A DNA stretch of 64,000 bases from Tritrichomonas musculus (lineage: Eukaryota > Parabasalia > Tritrichomonadida > Tritrichomonadidae). Below the pieces are notes generated by a model that worked only from the letters and a program-made list of their open reading frames with translations, did not search any database and had not been told where the DNA came from. Location of the stretch: NCBI GenBank assembly GCA_039105265.1, contig JAPFFF010000041.1:744001-808000 (forward strand), given 5' to 3'. Positions 39,660-49,470 of the stretch are shown piece after piece. How positions within the stretch are numbered: the stretch's first letter is position 1; every line of letters starts with the position of its first letter. Position numbers and translations under genes: made by a program.

Positions 39660-40907
39660 ATGTCTGACAACAGGAAATCGTTCAAGCTATTCGATAAGGA
39701 GTACAATTCGCTGCTCAAGTACCCATTCAAATCCAAGATATCGAAACTGGACCCATCGCAGTTCATCGTCAACCCAGAATCTCATCATGAGCCATTCGTG
39801 AAGGACTTCAAATTGAAATCATGCAATTCCTATTCAAAACCCGATTTCTCATTGGAACCCGGATGCTGGGAAGTCGATTTGATGTTTGTGAAGTACGCTA
39901 CAAGGGCTAATGGAACCGAGTCCGTGGTATCCCATGAAACCATTTACCTCATCATGGTGAATGTCAACACGCGGTACCTAATCGTGGAACCTCTTAAGGA
40001 CAGACTAGCTGATACCATCAAGGCTGCATATGCCAAGATCATTCTCGAGAAATATGATGACTTCAAATTCAATACCATCAAATGCGACGGTGAGAATAAC
40101 CTACTCAAAGTGCTTGATATAATCCCCTACGGAAGTCCAGACAAAAATGCATATGCAGGTACCAAAAACGTGTTGATTGACCGCAATGCAGTGATTGTCG
40201 ATAAATCCAAACACAACAACGCTCACAAAATCGTTGATGCAACCATTAGGACACTCCGCAATGCATTCGGTCTAGATAATCGTCGGATTGGAGACCCATT
40301 CCTGATGCAACAGATGGTCCACTTCTATAACAACACACCACATCGGTCTCTACGAATGCCCAATCCCAATTACCGAGATGATGGAATCCCATATGACCCG
40401 TATCTAGCAAGGGAGCCCAAGTGGATATACTACACACCCAATCAAATGCAGCACAACCCTGACTTGGAATGGAGATACATCAGGGATTGCCAACGGAAGC
40501 TACGGCGAGTCAAAAATAGTATGCAAATGGATGGTCTACTGAGCTATCGCAAGGGCAATATCATATTGGTCCATTACGATACATCCAAAACTGTGAAGAA
40601 GCATGAGAAGCAGAGGCGTGTGTTCAATGAGATTGCCGAATTCATTAGATACCATAATGGGAATGTCGAATGCAAACTGCTGAACCCATATCGTAGATTC
40701 CAGTTGAATGATGATAAGCAAGCAGGAACTGCGTTCTATGTACCGTATACCAGGGATGACACTAATGGTACCAAAACCAAAACTGGTCGAAAGCCTATGA
40801 CGGATGATGAGCGAGCTACCATAACTGTCCCCATCATGTACACCCGACTCGTGGCACTAGATTATGGATCACTAGGTGAAGCCTATAAGCAGTACTTTGC
40901 TGTCTAA
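39660..40907 (+). CDS. Polinton retroviral-type (DDE-family) integrase, 415 aa
   Basis: Starts at ATG behind TATTTTTGCCCATTAA. The RNase-H-like core lies at about residues 60-230: first acidic strand CWEVDLMFV, second acidic site IKCDGENN, and the third helix HKIVDATIRTLRNAFG, followed by VHFYNNTPHRSLRM, a motif typical of retroviral and Polinton integrases. The C-terminal third (LSYRKGNIILVHYD) looks like an SH3/chromo-like barrel. It would insert the element and make the 6-bp target duplication. The next gene starts 3 bp after its stop, so the two may be read from one transcript. Confidence 0.9.
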   Translation: MSDNRKSFKLFDKEYNSLLKYPFKSKISKLDPSQFIVNPESHHEPFVKDFKLKSCNSYSKPDFSLEPGCWEVDLMFVKYATRANGTESVVSHETIYLIMVNVNTRYLIVEPLKDRLADTIKAAYAKIILEKYDDFKFNTIKCDGENNLLKVLDIIPYGSPDKNAYAGTKNVLIDRNAVIVDKSKHNNAHKIVDATIRTLRNAFGLDNRRIGDPFLMQQMVHFYNNTPHRSLRMPNPNYRDDGIPYDPYLAREPKWIYYTPNQMQHNPDLEWRYIRDCQRKLRRVKNSMQMDGLLSYRKGNIILVHYDTSKTVKKHEKQRRVFNEIAEFIRYHNGNVECKLLNPYRRFQLNDDKQAGTAFYVPYTRDDTNGTKTKTGRKPMTDDERATITVPIMYTRLVALDYGSLGEAYKQYFAV

Positions 40908-40910
40908 TAA

Positions 40911-41243
40911 ATGCCAAAGCGCTATTTCCATACACAGACCACCGAGTTTAAGCTACCTGAGGACTTCATATATAGTCGCAATAAGAAGTACATCGTAGTG
41001 CAGTATGTGGGAGCTATCGTGAATAAGACCATCATCGGCGATTTGATGGTACACTCGGATATTGTCGAATTCGACCCATACTGTGACCACTTCATAATGC
41101 TAGCCAACCGACGGCAAACCAAGTATCGCAAGTATGAGATGCTCAACAGGACCAAGCGGGATTTCAAAATATGGTTCACAGACCTGTATGGTAATGAGAT
41201 AAAACCCGATGCATTCGTGCTATCGTGCTTGCTAATCTATTGA
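40911..41243 (+). CDS. Polinton protein, 110 aa, unassigned
   Basis: Begins 3 bp after the integrase stop. Beta-rich and basic (DFIYSRNKKYIVVQYVGAIV; RRQTKYRKYEMLNR). No family recognised. Confidence 0.6.
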   Translation: MPKRYFHTQTTEFKLPEDFIYSRNKKYIVVQYVGAIVNKTIIGDLMVHSDIVEFDPYCDHFIMLANRRQTKYRKYEMLNRTKRDFKIWFTDLYGNEIKPDAFVLSCLLIY

Positions 41244-41281
41244 CCACCGTATGGCCCATATAGGAGTTTATTTTTGGGTAA

Positions 41282-42769
41282 ATGCAGGATGAATACCTTG
41301 ATGTTTATACGTTGAAACCAGGTCAATATCGCGAATTGCCGTACTCAAAATACTTATCAGCTGTGTACCTCGATGTTGATAAGGTTACCAAACTATATTT
41401 CCCACGTGACTTAGTTCCACCACCAGTCGTTCATGACTATACGATTGATAAAGTCGGAGCCACATTCACAATGAATTCGTATGAAGAGGTCCCTACATAC
41501 ATCTGGAGATCCAAATTCGTGGCATCGGTGAATGATTATTGCATGATCCTGGTTCAGGGACCCAATAATAGACTCAGAGCAAATTCATATATAGCCTACC
41601 CCAGGAAATATTTCAAGGATACAGTCCTTGCAAACACAACTAAATCACCTGGGGATCACCCTATAGGGTTCGAGATATCGGTTTATTCAAACCCATTACT
41701 GTTACCAGCCATATATTGCTTTGAACAACTTCCGCTATTCCAGGTGAATCAGACAGCTCAGCCCGATAGGGGTCCAAAACCCATACAATTTTCATTCACA
41801 AGTGATGCGGTTTTTGGTAGAACCCCACCTCGTAAAAGGATTATGGTCAATGATGAGACTTCCCCATTCAAGCGGAGGACTAAGGATTGGTATCACAAGC
41901 ACACAACATATCACCCTCGGAAAAAGCTTATATCCAATGAGTACAGCAGTGATGATGCGACAGCTCTCAAACCCTTTGGGGATGAGGTTAGGAGTGATAG
42001 GAGTGATGAAGCTAGTGAGAGTAGCGATCATGAGCAAAATCCATATGACCCACGTGAAGCTGAATATAGGGATAATGAGGTGCGAAATCAGCCAAAGGTC
42101 AGTCCAAATGGGGTATATATGTCCACCGATAGGAGACCAGGGACGACATCCGTTGTTGCTCGAAAAACAAATGGTTCATTACAAGAATATCGAGTTGGGA
42201 AACGCGCAATGACTGATATACGACGTAAGCTGAAGCAATCGCAGAGGCAATCACAGGGACATCCGGCACAACCTCTCAACATCTCTGGGGATGAGTATTC
42301 CAGTGATGATGCGCGAGCTCTCAGTCCCTCCGGGGATGAAGTAGATTCACAGAGAGGGCTTAGAGATAGAACTCGGGATCAGGAACAGTACTCATATGAA
42401 TCTCAAGACAACTCCAATACTAGAACACCTAAGCGTTCATCTAGGGTATCATCTAGGGTATCATCTACAAAGCATTCCAGTTCGGTGAAATTCGGTAAAT
42501 CATTTAAACCATATCGGGAGAAATTCACACCCCAATTCAAGGGTAATACCATGGACACCACATTTGAGTATGAAATGCCGCCTGAGCGCAGTGATGAATA
42601 TAGTGAGCAGGAACTGAGTTCGCAATATGAGGAAGAGGGGGATCCAGAGGCAACTCCATTACCGACCACAAGTGAACCCCAACCACCTCGTAGGCATAAA
42701 CGCAATGCAAAAATAATATCCAAACCCAGCCAAAAGCGTGAGAATTTCTTTGACCGATTCAAGCAATAG
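41282..42769 (+). CDS. Polinton protein, 495 aa, beta-rich head with disordered tail
   Basis: Starts at ATG behind TTTATTTTTGGGTAA. Residues 1-180 are strand-rich (KYLSAVYLDVDKVTKLYFPR; FEISVYSNPLLLPAIYCFEQ) and could be a jelly-roll, making a minor capsid or penton-like protein possible. Residues 180-495 are charged and disordered, with a repeated EYSSDDA.AL..FGDEV-type motif (two copies) and Ser/Arg repeats. It is convergent with the 427-residue gene, 7 bp between stops. Confidence 0.6.
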   Translation: MQDEYLDVYTLKPGQYRELPYSKYLSAVYLDVDKVTKLYFPRDLVPPPVVHDYTIDKVGATFTMNSYEEVPTYIWRSKFVASVNDYCMILVQGPNNRLRANSYIAYPRKYFKDTVLANTTKSPGDHPIGFEISVYSNPLLLPAIYCFEQLPLFQVNQTAQPDRGPKPIQFSFTSDAVFGRTPPRKRIMVNDETSPFKRRTKDWYHKHTTYHPRKKLISNEYSSDDATALKPFGDEVRSDRSDEASESSDHEQNPYDPREAEYRDNEVRNQPKVSPNGVYMSTDRRPGTTSVVARKTNGSLQEYRVGKRAMTDIRRKLKQSQRQSQGHPAQPLNISGDEYSSDDARALSPSGDEVDSQRGLRDRTRDQEQYSYESQDNSNTRTPKRSSRVSSRVSSTKHSSSVKFGKSFKPYREKFTPQFKGNTMDTTFEYEMPPERSDEYSEQELSSQYEEEGDPEATPLPTTSEPQPPRRHKRNAKIISKPSQKRENFFDRFKQ

Positions 42770-42776
42770 TATATAC

Positions 42777-44060
42777 CTATTGTTGACCACCATATACGAT
42801 TTCAAATCGACTTGCACTCGCTTTCCTAGCATTCCTAGCCTCCTTATTTTTGGCTTTCATCTCAAGGTATCCGCTTTTCGCTCCATAGAATTCATATTCG
42901 ATCAACTGGTTGATGTTGTCAATAAATGAATCACGAACTTCCTTCACCGCGATTGGAGAACTGGCATTTACGTACATAAGTAGATTTTCAAATGCTGCAG
43001 GTGTTCGCTTGCCTTGCTCATCAGTTTGAGGTACGGTTCCCTCATCGAAAGTGGTATTAAATCCCCATAGGAATACTATTTGTTCAATCTGTTCTAGCAT
43101 TTCGAGAATTTCATCAGGTATTTCCGCATCCTTTAGAGCACCAGTCTTGCGGTCAGCTACTTGGTCAATGAGTTTAATCCATTGGTCGAACATGGGACCA
43201 ACCATCTGCATATACTCCGACTTATGAGTGCTCTTCCAATTGGACCAGCTTGGGTAGTTGAATGACTTGTCATTATGCCTTTGCTCTATAGTACTTTTCG
43301 CAGGGAGGTCGAAGTAGTAAATATATATGGCGTTGCATACGGCTAGGAAATTGGTCAACTTCTTGAGTTCGAGCCAATCTTGAAGTTTATCCTGGCCCCA
43401 GAATACATTCCATATATACGAGAACAGGGATGCCCAATAGCTGTTAGGTGATAAGCGCTTGCTCATACGTGCCTTTCCAATACCGGATTCACCATATGCC
43501 TTTTCTAGAGTAGTCAATGCCTCGGATTTAGTCAATTTATATTCACCACGCTCCCAATCGACCTTGGTAATATCCTTATCGAATTGCTCCTTGAGCCATA
43601 CATTGAATGGCTTGGCTTGACGCTTAGCCTTTGTATCACAAATGGTTTTCCAGGCCTTCTTATAGGGTGATGCATGAACTAATTTGTATCCGTTGACAAT
43701 AGCTGGAATGCCGCGTTTGTCAACCAATACGATATCATCAACCTTGTCACCATTGAGGTCTGTAATACGATTTCCTAATGGGTCGTTGGAATTGGTTGGT
43801 AATAATCTGTACTTGGGAACTCCAGTTTCATCGAGGTGGTTCATACAATACTCCTTTGCGGTATCACGTGCTGCAGCTGATGGAATGTACTTAACCCGGT
43901 AATTGCCGTTTATAATCATATCTAGGAAGTTCTTCTTGAAATCTGTTGAATCGCCTGTGAGTGAGAGATTGCCGAATTGGCCTAAATGACCTTTGACATT
44001 CTTATAGTCTTTGCCATTGCGTCTACCTACGGTAGCACTTGGTGGTTCAACCTCTTGCAT
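42777..44060 (-). CDS. Polinton protein, 427 aa or longer, unassigned
   Basis: An open frame mostly of helical, charged sequence (FDKDITKVDWERGEYKLTKS; WSNWKSTHKSEYMQMVGPMF). The ATG at 44060 lacks the T-rich leader seen before the other element genes, so the true N-terminus is uncertain and may lie upstream. No domain recognised. Confidence 0.55.
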   Translation of the reverse strand: MQEVEPPSATVGRRNGKDYKNVKGHLGQFGNLSLTGDSTDFKKNFLDMIINGNYRVKYIPSAAARDTAKEYCMNHLDETGVPKYRLLPTNSNDPLGNRITDLNGDKVDDIVLVDKRGIPAIVNGYKLVHASPYKKAWKTICDTKAKRQAKPFNVWLKEQFDKDITKVDWERGEYKLTKSEALTTLEKAYGESGIGKARMSKRLSPNSYWASLFSYIWNVFWGQDKLQDWLELKKLTNFLAVCNAIYIYYFDLPAKSTIEQRHNDKSFNYPSWSNWKSTHKSEYMQMVGPMFDQWIKLIDQVADRKTGALKDAEIPDEILEMLEQIEQIVFLWGFNTTFDEGTVPQTDEQGKRTPAAFENLLMYVNASSPIAVKEVRDSFIDNINQLIEYEFYGAKSGYLEMKAKNKEARNARKASASRFEIVYGGQQ

Positions 44061-44597
44061 AACATAGTCATATACATTATCTTCATTGAATCTGGATATT
44101 GGTTTGAATGGCGATTTTTGTATTTGTTGGGTGAATTTTAGATTAGGTTTACTAACGTGTTTGACAGGTGTCCTAATATATTCATATCGTGTTGGTCTAT
44201 TGTTGTTGTTATCATCAGCACCCGGTGCTTGGACATTACCATCATCATCATCATCATCGCTAACTGGTATAGTTGTTGGATCAAGAAGGATGTCTCCCAG
44301 CTTCGGCGGCAGGCATAGGTTCGATCCACTGCCATACCGATTTTTCGTATTATTTCCGGTCCATATTTGTGGTAGAGCCCAAGCGCACTAAACACCTTGG
44401 GTAAGCTATTACTTGTGGATTATGGGGTAATACGGGCATTTGCCGGCATTTGCAACCCAAACCAGTCTCATGGTGGATGCAGGTATTTTCCTTGAGGGAT
44501 TGATGTGCAATCCCGGGTCCGTATGTTGGTTCCTCTAGAGAATGCATTACGCATCCATCATGGGGTCGGTTTTTGCAAAAATATTTTTGGATTACGG
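44061..44597. other. Polinton stretch without a confident gene
   Basis: Between the two right-end minus-strand genes. Short open frames exist but none is convincing as a separate gene. A T-rich leader-like motif on the minus strand sits near 44570-44590. Confidence 0.4.
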
Positions 44598-45095
44598 TTA
44601 GAAATCGGTTATATCGATCTCATCATCGGGGTCTGGAGCTGTTTCCCTTTGGGGGCCGTTTAGAGTCATATGGGTGTTGAGTAGTTTTTGGGTCATATAC
44701 ATGGAGATACTTAGGTTTAGGTTATCGGATATCAGTTTACGCAATAGGGATACGCGTTTATGAGGTTCCACGTTGGATACCGCATCGATTACTACCTGTG
44801 ATGTGACATATTGGATCAATCGGTCGTGATCCCCAATATCCAGGAACTTGCTTCGATTGAATATATGGGTGCGATTTGAGCGAGAGTGTGGATGTTCAAT
44901 GGATGGAGTCTCAGGAGGTGAGTCATTTGCATCCTGAGTGGTGTCCTGAGTGGTGTCGATATGTGCTTCAGCCTTTGGGGTATCAGCAGATGGTTTGCGT
45001 TTATGGTTCATACGCTTAATCAAATGCTTGACATCTCGACGCAAATCGGTGATGCCATCTACGATCTTTAGGAGTAGATCCGTGTCAGTTTCCAT
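44598..45095 (-). CDS. Polinton protein, 165 aa, unassigned
   Basis: Transcribed inward from the right repeat; its ATG lies about 7 bp inside the arm, so the arm probably holds the promoter. It has an N-terminal helix (DLLLKIVDGITDLRRDVKHL), a Thr/Asp/Pro-rich linker and a C-terminal helical domain (RVSLLRKLISDNLNLSISMY). No family recognised. Confidence 0.6.
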   Translation of the reverse strand: METDTDLLLKIVDGITDLRRDVKHLIKRMNHKRKPSADTPKAEAHIDTTQDTTQDANDSPPETPSIEHPHSRSNRTHIFNRSKFLDIGDHDRLIQYVTSQVVIDAVSNVEPHKRVSLLRKLISDNLNLSISMYMTQKLLNTHMTLNGPQRETAPDPDDEIDITDF

Positions 45096-45101
45096 TTACA
45101 C

Positions 45102-45408
45102 AATTTAAAAATAGCAAATCCCATAAATTGAATTTTGGGACCCCCTCTGAAAATCCTTTGGCCGAAAATTCTAGTAGTAGTAGTAGTAGTAGTAGTAGTA
45201 GGTGATCACTGTGACCTTCAAATATGGGTCAGTAATGGCTGTCATGAGTGAACATCTATATATCCCCTGATACTGGCCACTTATTCCTAGTCATGAGCAT
45301 CATTTGGGGTCAATTCAAAAATAGTCAAGTGGCCTTCAGATATGGGTCAGTAATGGGGGGCATTTAGGTAATTCTATCTGGTCCCGATCCCGCACACTCA
45401 TCACTACT
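45102..45408. repeat. Polinton right terminal inverted repeat
   Basis: 307 bp, reverse complement of 32399-32746 apart from about seven substitutions and a shorter TAG/CTA tract (10 units, 45172-45201). It ends ACT before the AACGTT duplication at 45409-45414. Confidence 0.92.
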
Positions 45409-45414
45409 AACGTT
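45409..45414. repeat. target-site duplication, right (AACGTT)
   Basis: Matches 32393-32398 exactly and marks the right boundary of the Polinton. Confidence 0.85.
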
Positions 45415-45483
45415 TCATAATCAAAAGGTTGTATTATTTTTGTATTCAAAAAGCTATACCGCTCAATAATTCAATAATACCCA

Positions 45484-45930
45484 TTTGCTAAGAATGTGGA
45501 ACTAGATTTTACTTGTGCTATATATGATCCACATGTTATTTCAATTCCTCATTTTATGGTTAACGGAATTTCTCTACCTGTTGGGTATGTTGCAGGTCCA
45601 CAAGAATTTTCTTGGCTATATAGTTTATATTATAATGAGTCGCAAGTTGATAATTCAGCAAGCACTCGTCTTCATCTACTTCCTGTCCTAAGCGATAATG
45701 GACCTGGAATAATTAAATTTTGCCAAGAAAATAATCTTTTACAATTTTTTTGTATATAACATATAATATAAAATTATTGAGCAAATTCTTTCTGGTGAAA
45801 ACTGATTGAAAGAAGAGTTCAATAAGTTTCAAGAGAAAAATATTGATATTGCTAATGGATATTATAAAGAAAATAAAAATATACCTGAAAAATTTTATGA
45901 AGTTTCACTTAATTGATTACATGCTGAATG
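45484..45930 (+). pseudogene. MULE-like transposase fragment
   Basis: A frame without ATG reads VELDFTCAIYDPHVISIPHF, SLPVGYVAGP and VLSDNGPGIIKFCQENNLLQF, resembling the core of trichomonad MULE-type transposases, where LSDxGP carries a catalytic Asp. It stops at 45757-45759; further in-frame-like sequence with stops follows (LKEEFNKFQEKNIDIANGYY). Only a few hundred bp remain, so it is a dead DNA-transposon scrap. It begins about 70 bp from the Polinton's right edge. Confidence 0.55.
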
Positions 45931-48900
45931 GAAATAGTATTGATTATCTAGAAACAAATGATGTTTTAAGTTTGGTTATTTTTTTGGTTATTTAATTGTT
46001 TATTCTGGTTGTTTTAAAGCAATGGAAATGCTTTCTGACATTGAAAGTTATCAATATCAGAAATTGTTAATGATTTAATTCATCAATTTATTATATGATA
46101 TAAAACCTACAGTTTCGAATTATTTTTATTTCATTCAAACAAAATTTGATTTGCAGCATTTGGTCATCTTCTTATAAACTAGAAATTGTGCTTCATTTGG
46201 TCATATATCTGCTTGCAAACTAGAAATTTCACTGAATTCAGCAATTTTTTGCCCTAAAAACTAGAAATTATATTCCATTTAACTATCTCTTACTTGCAAA
46301 TTTGAAAATGTGTTGAATTTCTTGCTTGCTTCGAAGAGTCTTTCCTGTCTTGAGATAATTACGAAAAGAATTCAGACTTCAAATATATAAGAACAGAGAA
46401 CTGGAAACTGTAGCTGTTTAGTTTTTCTATATCGCTTGCTTGTGTTTTGAATTTATATTGATCTTTGTTTGTCTTGATTTCATTCTAATTTTCTTTTAAA
46501 TATTCCACAAATATTGATTGAATACATATAAATCATAGATGTATGCTTGCTATTTTGAGAATCAATATCAAAACTTCACTTTTTTACATCTAGGCTTGTT
46601 ATTTTGAGAATTTATATCAAAAACATCACTTTTTTACATCTGATACTCGATTATCAGTTTAAAAATCTGATATCGAGATTATCGATTATCAAGATATCAG
46701 ATATGAAATGTGATTTAAAAATGATTGTAAACTTGATATTAATCATCGAGATCTCAAACAGATTTATCTTTCTTTGTAATTGATATTTGTGATTTTAAAA
46801 TATTTAAAAATAAAAAATATTATATATTGATGTTTATTTTAAGATTAAAATCAAAAAATACATTCCTTTTTTATTTGAGATTAATTTACGATCATATATT
46901 TATCAAAAAGTTTAATTGAAAATTCTTGTTATTTTTGGCCAAAACATTTTTTCAAAATATCTTTTTCAAAAATAAATATTTCCAAAATTGGTTTGAAATT
47001 TAATTTATATTAATTAAAAATAATGGGAGAAAAATAATTAAATCAAGTAAATATACATTTTTTTATTTTGAATCATTTGTTGATATCATGATGATGGATT
47101 AGTATATAATATTTTAAACTAATTTGTTATATTTGTTATGTATTAAATACTTTGCTAAAACTATCATTCTTTAAATTTATCTTATATATTTTTCGAAAAT
47201 CGATTTTTATTATAAAATTTTTGATAATTGTATCTAGCTCAATATCTGATATTTAATCTTATAATCATTATATTTATTATATTATAATCTGATTAATCAT
47301 ATATCTCTTAAAACCTGAAATACGCTCCACCAATGCATCGGTGAAATGATTTGAACTTAACGTGAAGTTTTTGTATCAAATAATTAATAAACCAATATAC
47401 AATGCAATGTAAAAACTATAATCAATTGTATTCATATTTATTAATATAGTATATAATAAATTAATTAAATTTTAAATAAGATATTTGCAAAAATAAAATG
47501 TGATACGTCATATAATTAATATTATTTCAAAATTAAATATCCATAGAATTATTCTTAATTAATTGAAATATTCGATATTATTTTTTCTGATATTTTGAAA
47601 GCATATATTGAGATCAAAGAAAAGTTCTCAAATAAATGTTGATTTTAAAATATTAATATCCTTTGGAAAATACATTTAAAATGCAATTATTTAAATTAAT
47701 TACTAAAATATTCAAGGTAATTAATTTTATGTGTAATTAAATTTGCCTGATTTTTTCAAATTACCGATGAGTAGTAGTTTTCTAATTGTTATTGACCTTG
47801 TAAAGTTTTAATACTCTTGAAATTGGTTAACATCCAAATAATTTATTAGCTGAAAAAAAATTCATAGTTCAAAGATTGTTTAACGTTTCGAATTAATAAT
47901 AGAATAAAAATAAACACAGCATTTGAAGTTGCTGGCCATTTGAAAACATTTGATTTGTTAAAATTTGTTGGTTATCGTTTTGTAATTCTTTTTCCATAAA
48001 GAAATAAGCATTAAGTTTTGTTGTTACTAAATGTTTTCTACCTTTTTTATGCTCTCCATTCATTTCTTTTCTAAAATTATAGTTTATTTTGGATACATTC
48101 TAATTAATGATTCTAAAACTAAAATCACTAATAAAACATATACTTAATTCAAATGTTATTTTTTCCTTTTTTATCCTCAATAAATAAATGATTGAATCAT
48201 TTAATTTTATTTTTTCATTATATATATCTTTATTGTTCCAATAATGCTCATTTGATTCATTAGCCAATCATTGATTTGTATTTTTTTCTTTCTCATTAAA
48301 AAAAAAGATATAATTTTGAGGTAGGTTTTTAAGTGGGAACTTTTTTTACTTTTTTCATTCAATTTTTTTATAGACTTAGTTTTGGTCATTCCATCAAAAG
48401 AAAACATCTATAATAAATTATTTTATAATAAGCGCAATTTTACTTATTCTTGATCAAAATCAAGGTTTTCTAACATTTGTGTGCTCATCTATTGGCCAAG
48501 CTTCCTCTTGTGTCTACAATTTTAGCCAAGATAATTCATTTCCACCAAATTTTTACCAAATAAATTTAAAATGCTCACATTTATTTGCCAAATAGCAAGA
48601 ATTGGTATTCATTATCACTATATAGCTAGAAAGTAAGCCCGCTTAGGCTTTTATTGTTAATTAAATGCGTAATTCTACTCTAAATTTATCATTCTATATT
48701 TTTTTTAACATATTAAGTTGTGAAGAACATTTAAAACAGAGTTAACTACACCACAGAAATTTTCCTTGTACTGATTGGCAGAATTCAACTAATAATTATA
48801 ATTAGCTTGTAGCACTTTCAAGTTTAATTGATTTATTTGAAGCCTGCAACCACTTTAATAAACAAAAATGCATTATTATTACTTGTTTTTAGTTATTTTA

Positions 48901-49424
48901 TTACTTGTTTTGAAGGAAAAAAATAAAAAAAGTTATGTGATTTGTGAGGTTGTAAAAAAAAAAAAAATTGAATGGATAAAATAAAAAAAGTTCCGTATAT
49001 ATAATCTACCTATTTTAATTGGGAATGATTAATACCAATTTTTTAATTTGAAAATTAACGTATTAAAATATATATTCTAAAATAATCTATAATTTCATTT
49101 AAAATCTTTAATATTTCATATATACCAATCCATTATTTTTTCAATACTCTGATGTTGTAAAACACTTTCAAAAAGTGATAACCAGTTAGGATTTGAATAA
49201 AAGCAGGTTCAATTGAGAGAATTATTTATCTCAATTTTTCTTAAGACGGGTTAATATAAAAGCTTTTTGAAAAAAATCAATTATTTTTTCAAATAAGATT
49301 TGAAAACATCATTTACAATCACAAATTCATTAATAAATTTTATTTTTTTAAAACCCAGTATTTACAAGAAAACAGATATATGATTTCATTTCATTCTCCT
49401 AAAAAATACTTGTTTATGAATTAA
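45931..49424. other. long AT-rich spacer with MITE copy C and a weak tandem repeat
   Basis: Contains the element remnant at 46593-46925. At about 46140-46320 a 50-60-bp unit containing AAACTAGAAATT and CATTTGGTCAT recurs three times with changes. No gene is supported in the remaining 2.5 kb. Confidence 0.6.
46593..46925. mobile_element. MITE family 'GACTTGTTATT', copy C, 3'-truncated
   Basis: Begins GGCTTGTTATTTTGAGAAT after TA and follows the interior of copy B in reverse and copy A in direct orientation (AAAATCTGATATCGAGATT, TATCAAGATATCAG) until about 46925, where the match stops before the expected right end. The terminal 45 bp is preceded by a diverged second copy (about 46546-46590), so the end was duplicated in tandem. 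Confidence 0.65.
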
Positions 49425-49440
49425 TTTCTGTTAACAGAAA
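49425..49440. promoter_or_regulatory. 16-bp perfect palindrome with Myb-type cores
   Basis: TTTCTGTTAACAGAAA, self-complementary over all 16 bases, ends 30 bp before the Myb start codon at 49471. It contains TAACAG on each strand, which fits the YAACNG core bound by Myb proteins. Autoregulation is an inference. Confidence 0.5.
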
Positions 49441-49470
49441 ATATTGAATTTGAATGAGGTCATCACAAAA

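Larger units (their letters stand above)
32399..45408. mobile_element. Polinton (Maverick), compact 13.0 kb, recent
   Basis: Bounded by AGTAGTGA...TCACTACT with long terminal inverted repeats and a 6-bp target duplication. It carries a major capsid protein, FtsK/HerA-type packaging ATPase, retroviral-type integrase, several small structural-like proteins and four unassigned proteins. No family-B DNA polymerase or adenain-type protease is recognised, unlike canonical Polintons of 15-20 kb. Gene blocks alternate: two plus (left end), four minus, a mixed plus block with one minus gene, two minus (right end). The two arms differ at only a handful of sites, so the insertion is young. It looks nearly whole, with perhaps one or two breaks. 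Confidence 0.93.

Noticed and set aside
40246-40437. Minus-strand ORFs inside the integrase and capsid genes
   Set aside because: Shadows of well-supported genes without the T-rich leader seen before real element genes.
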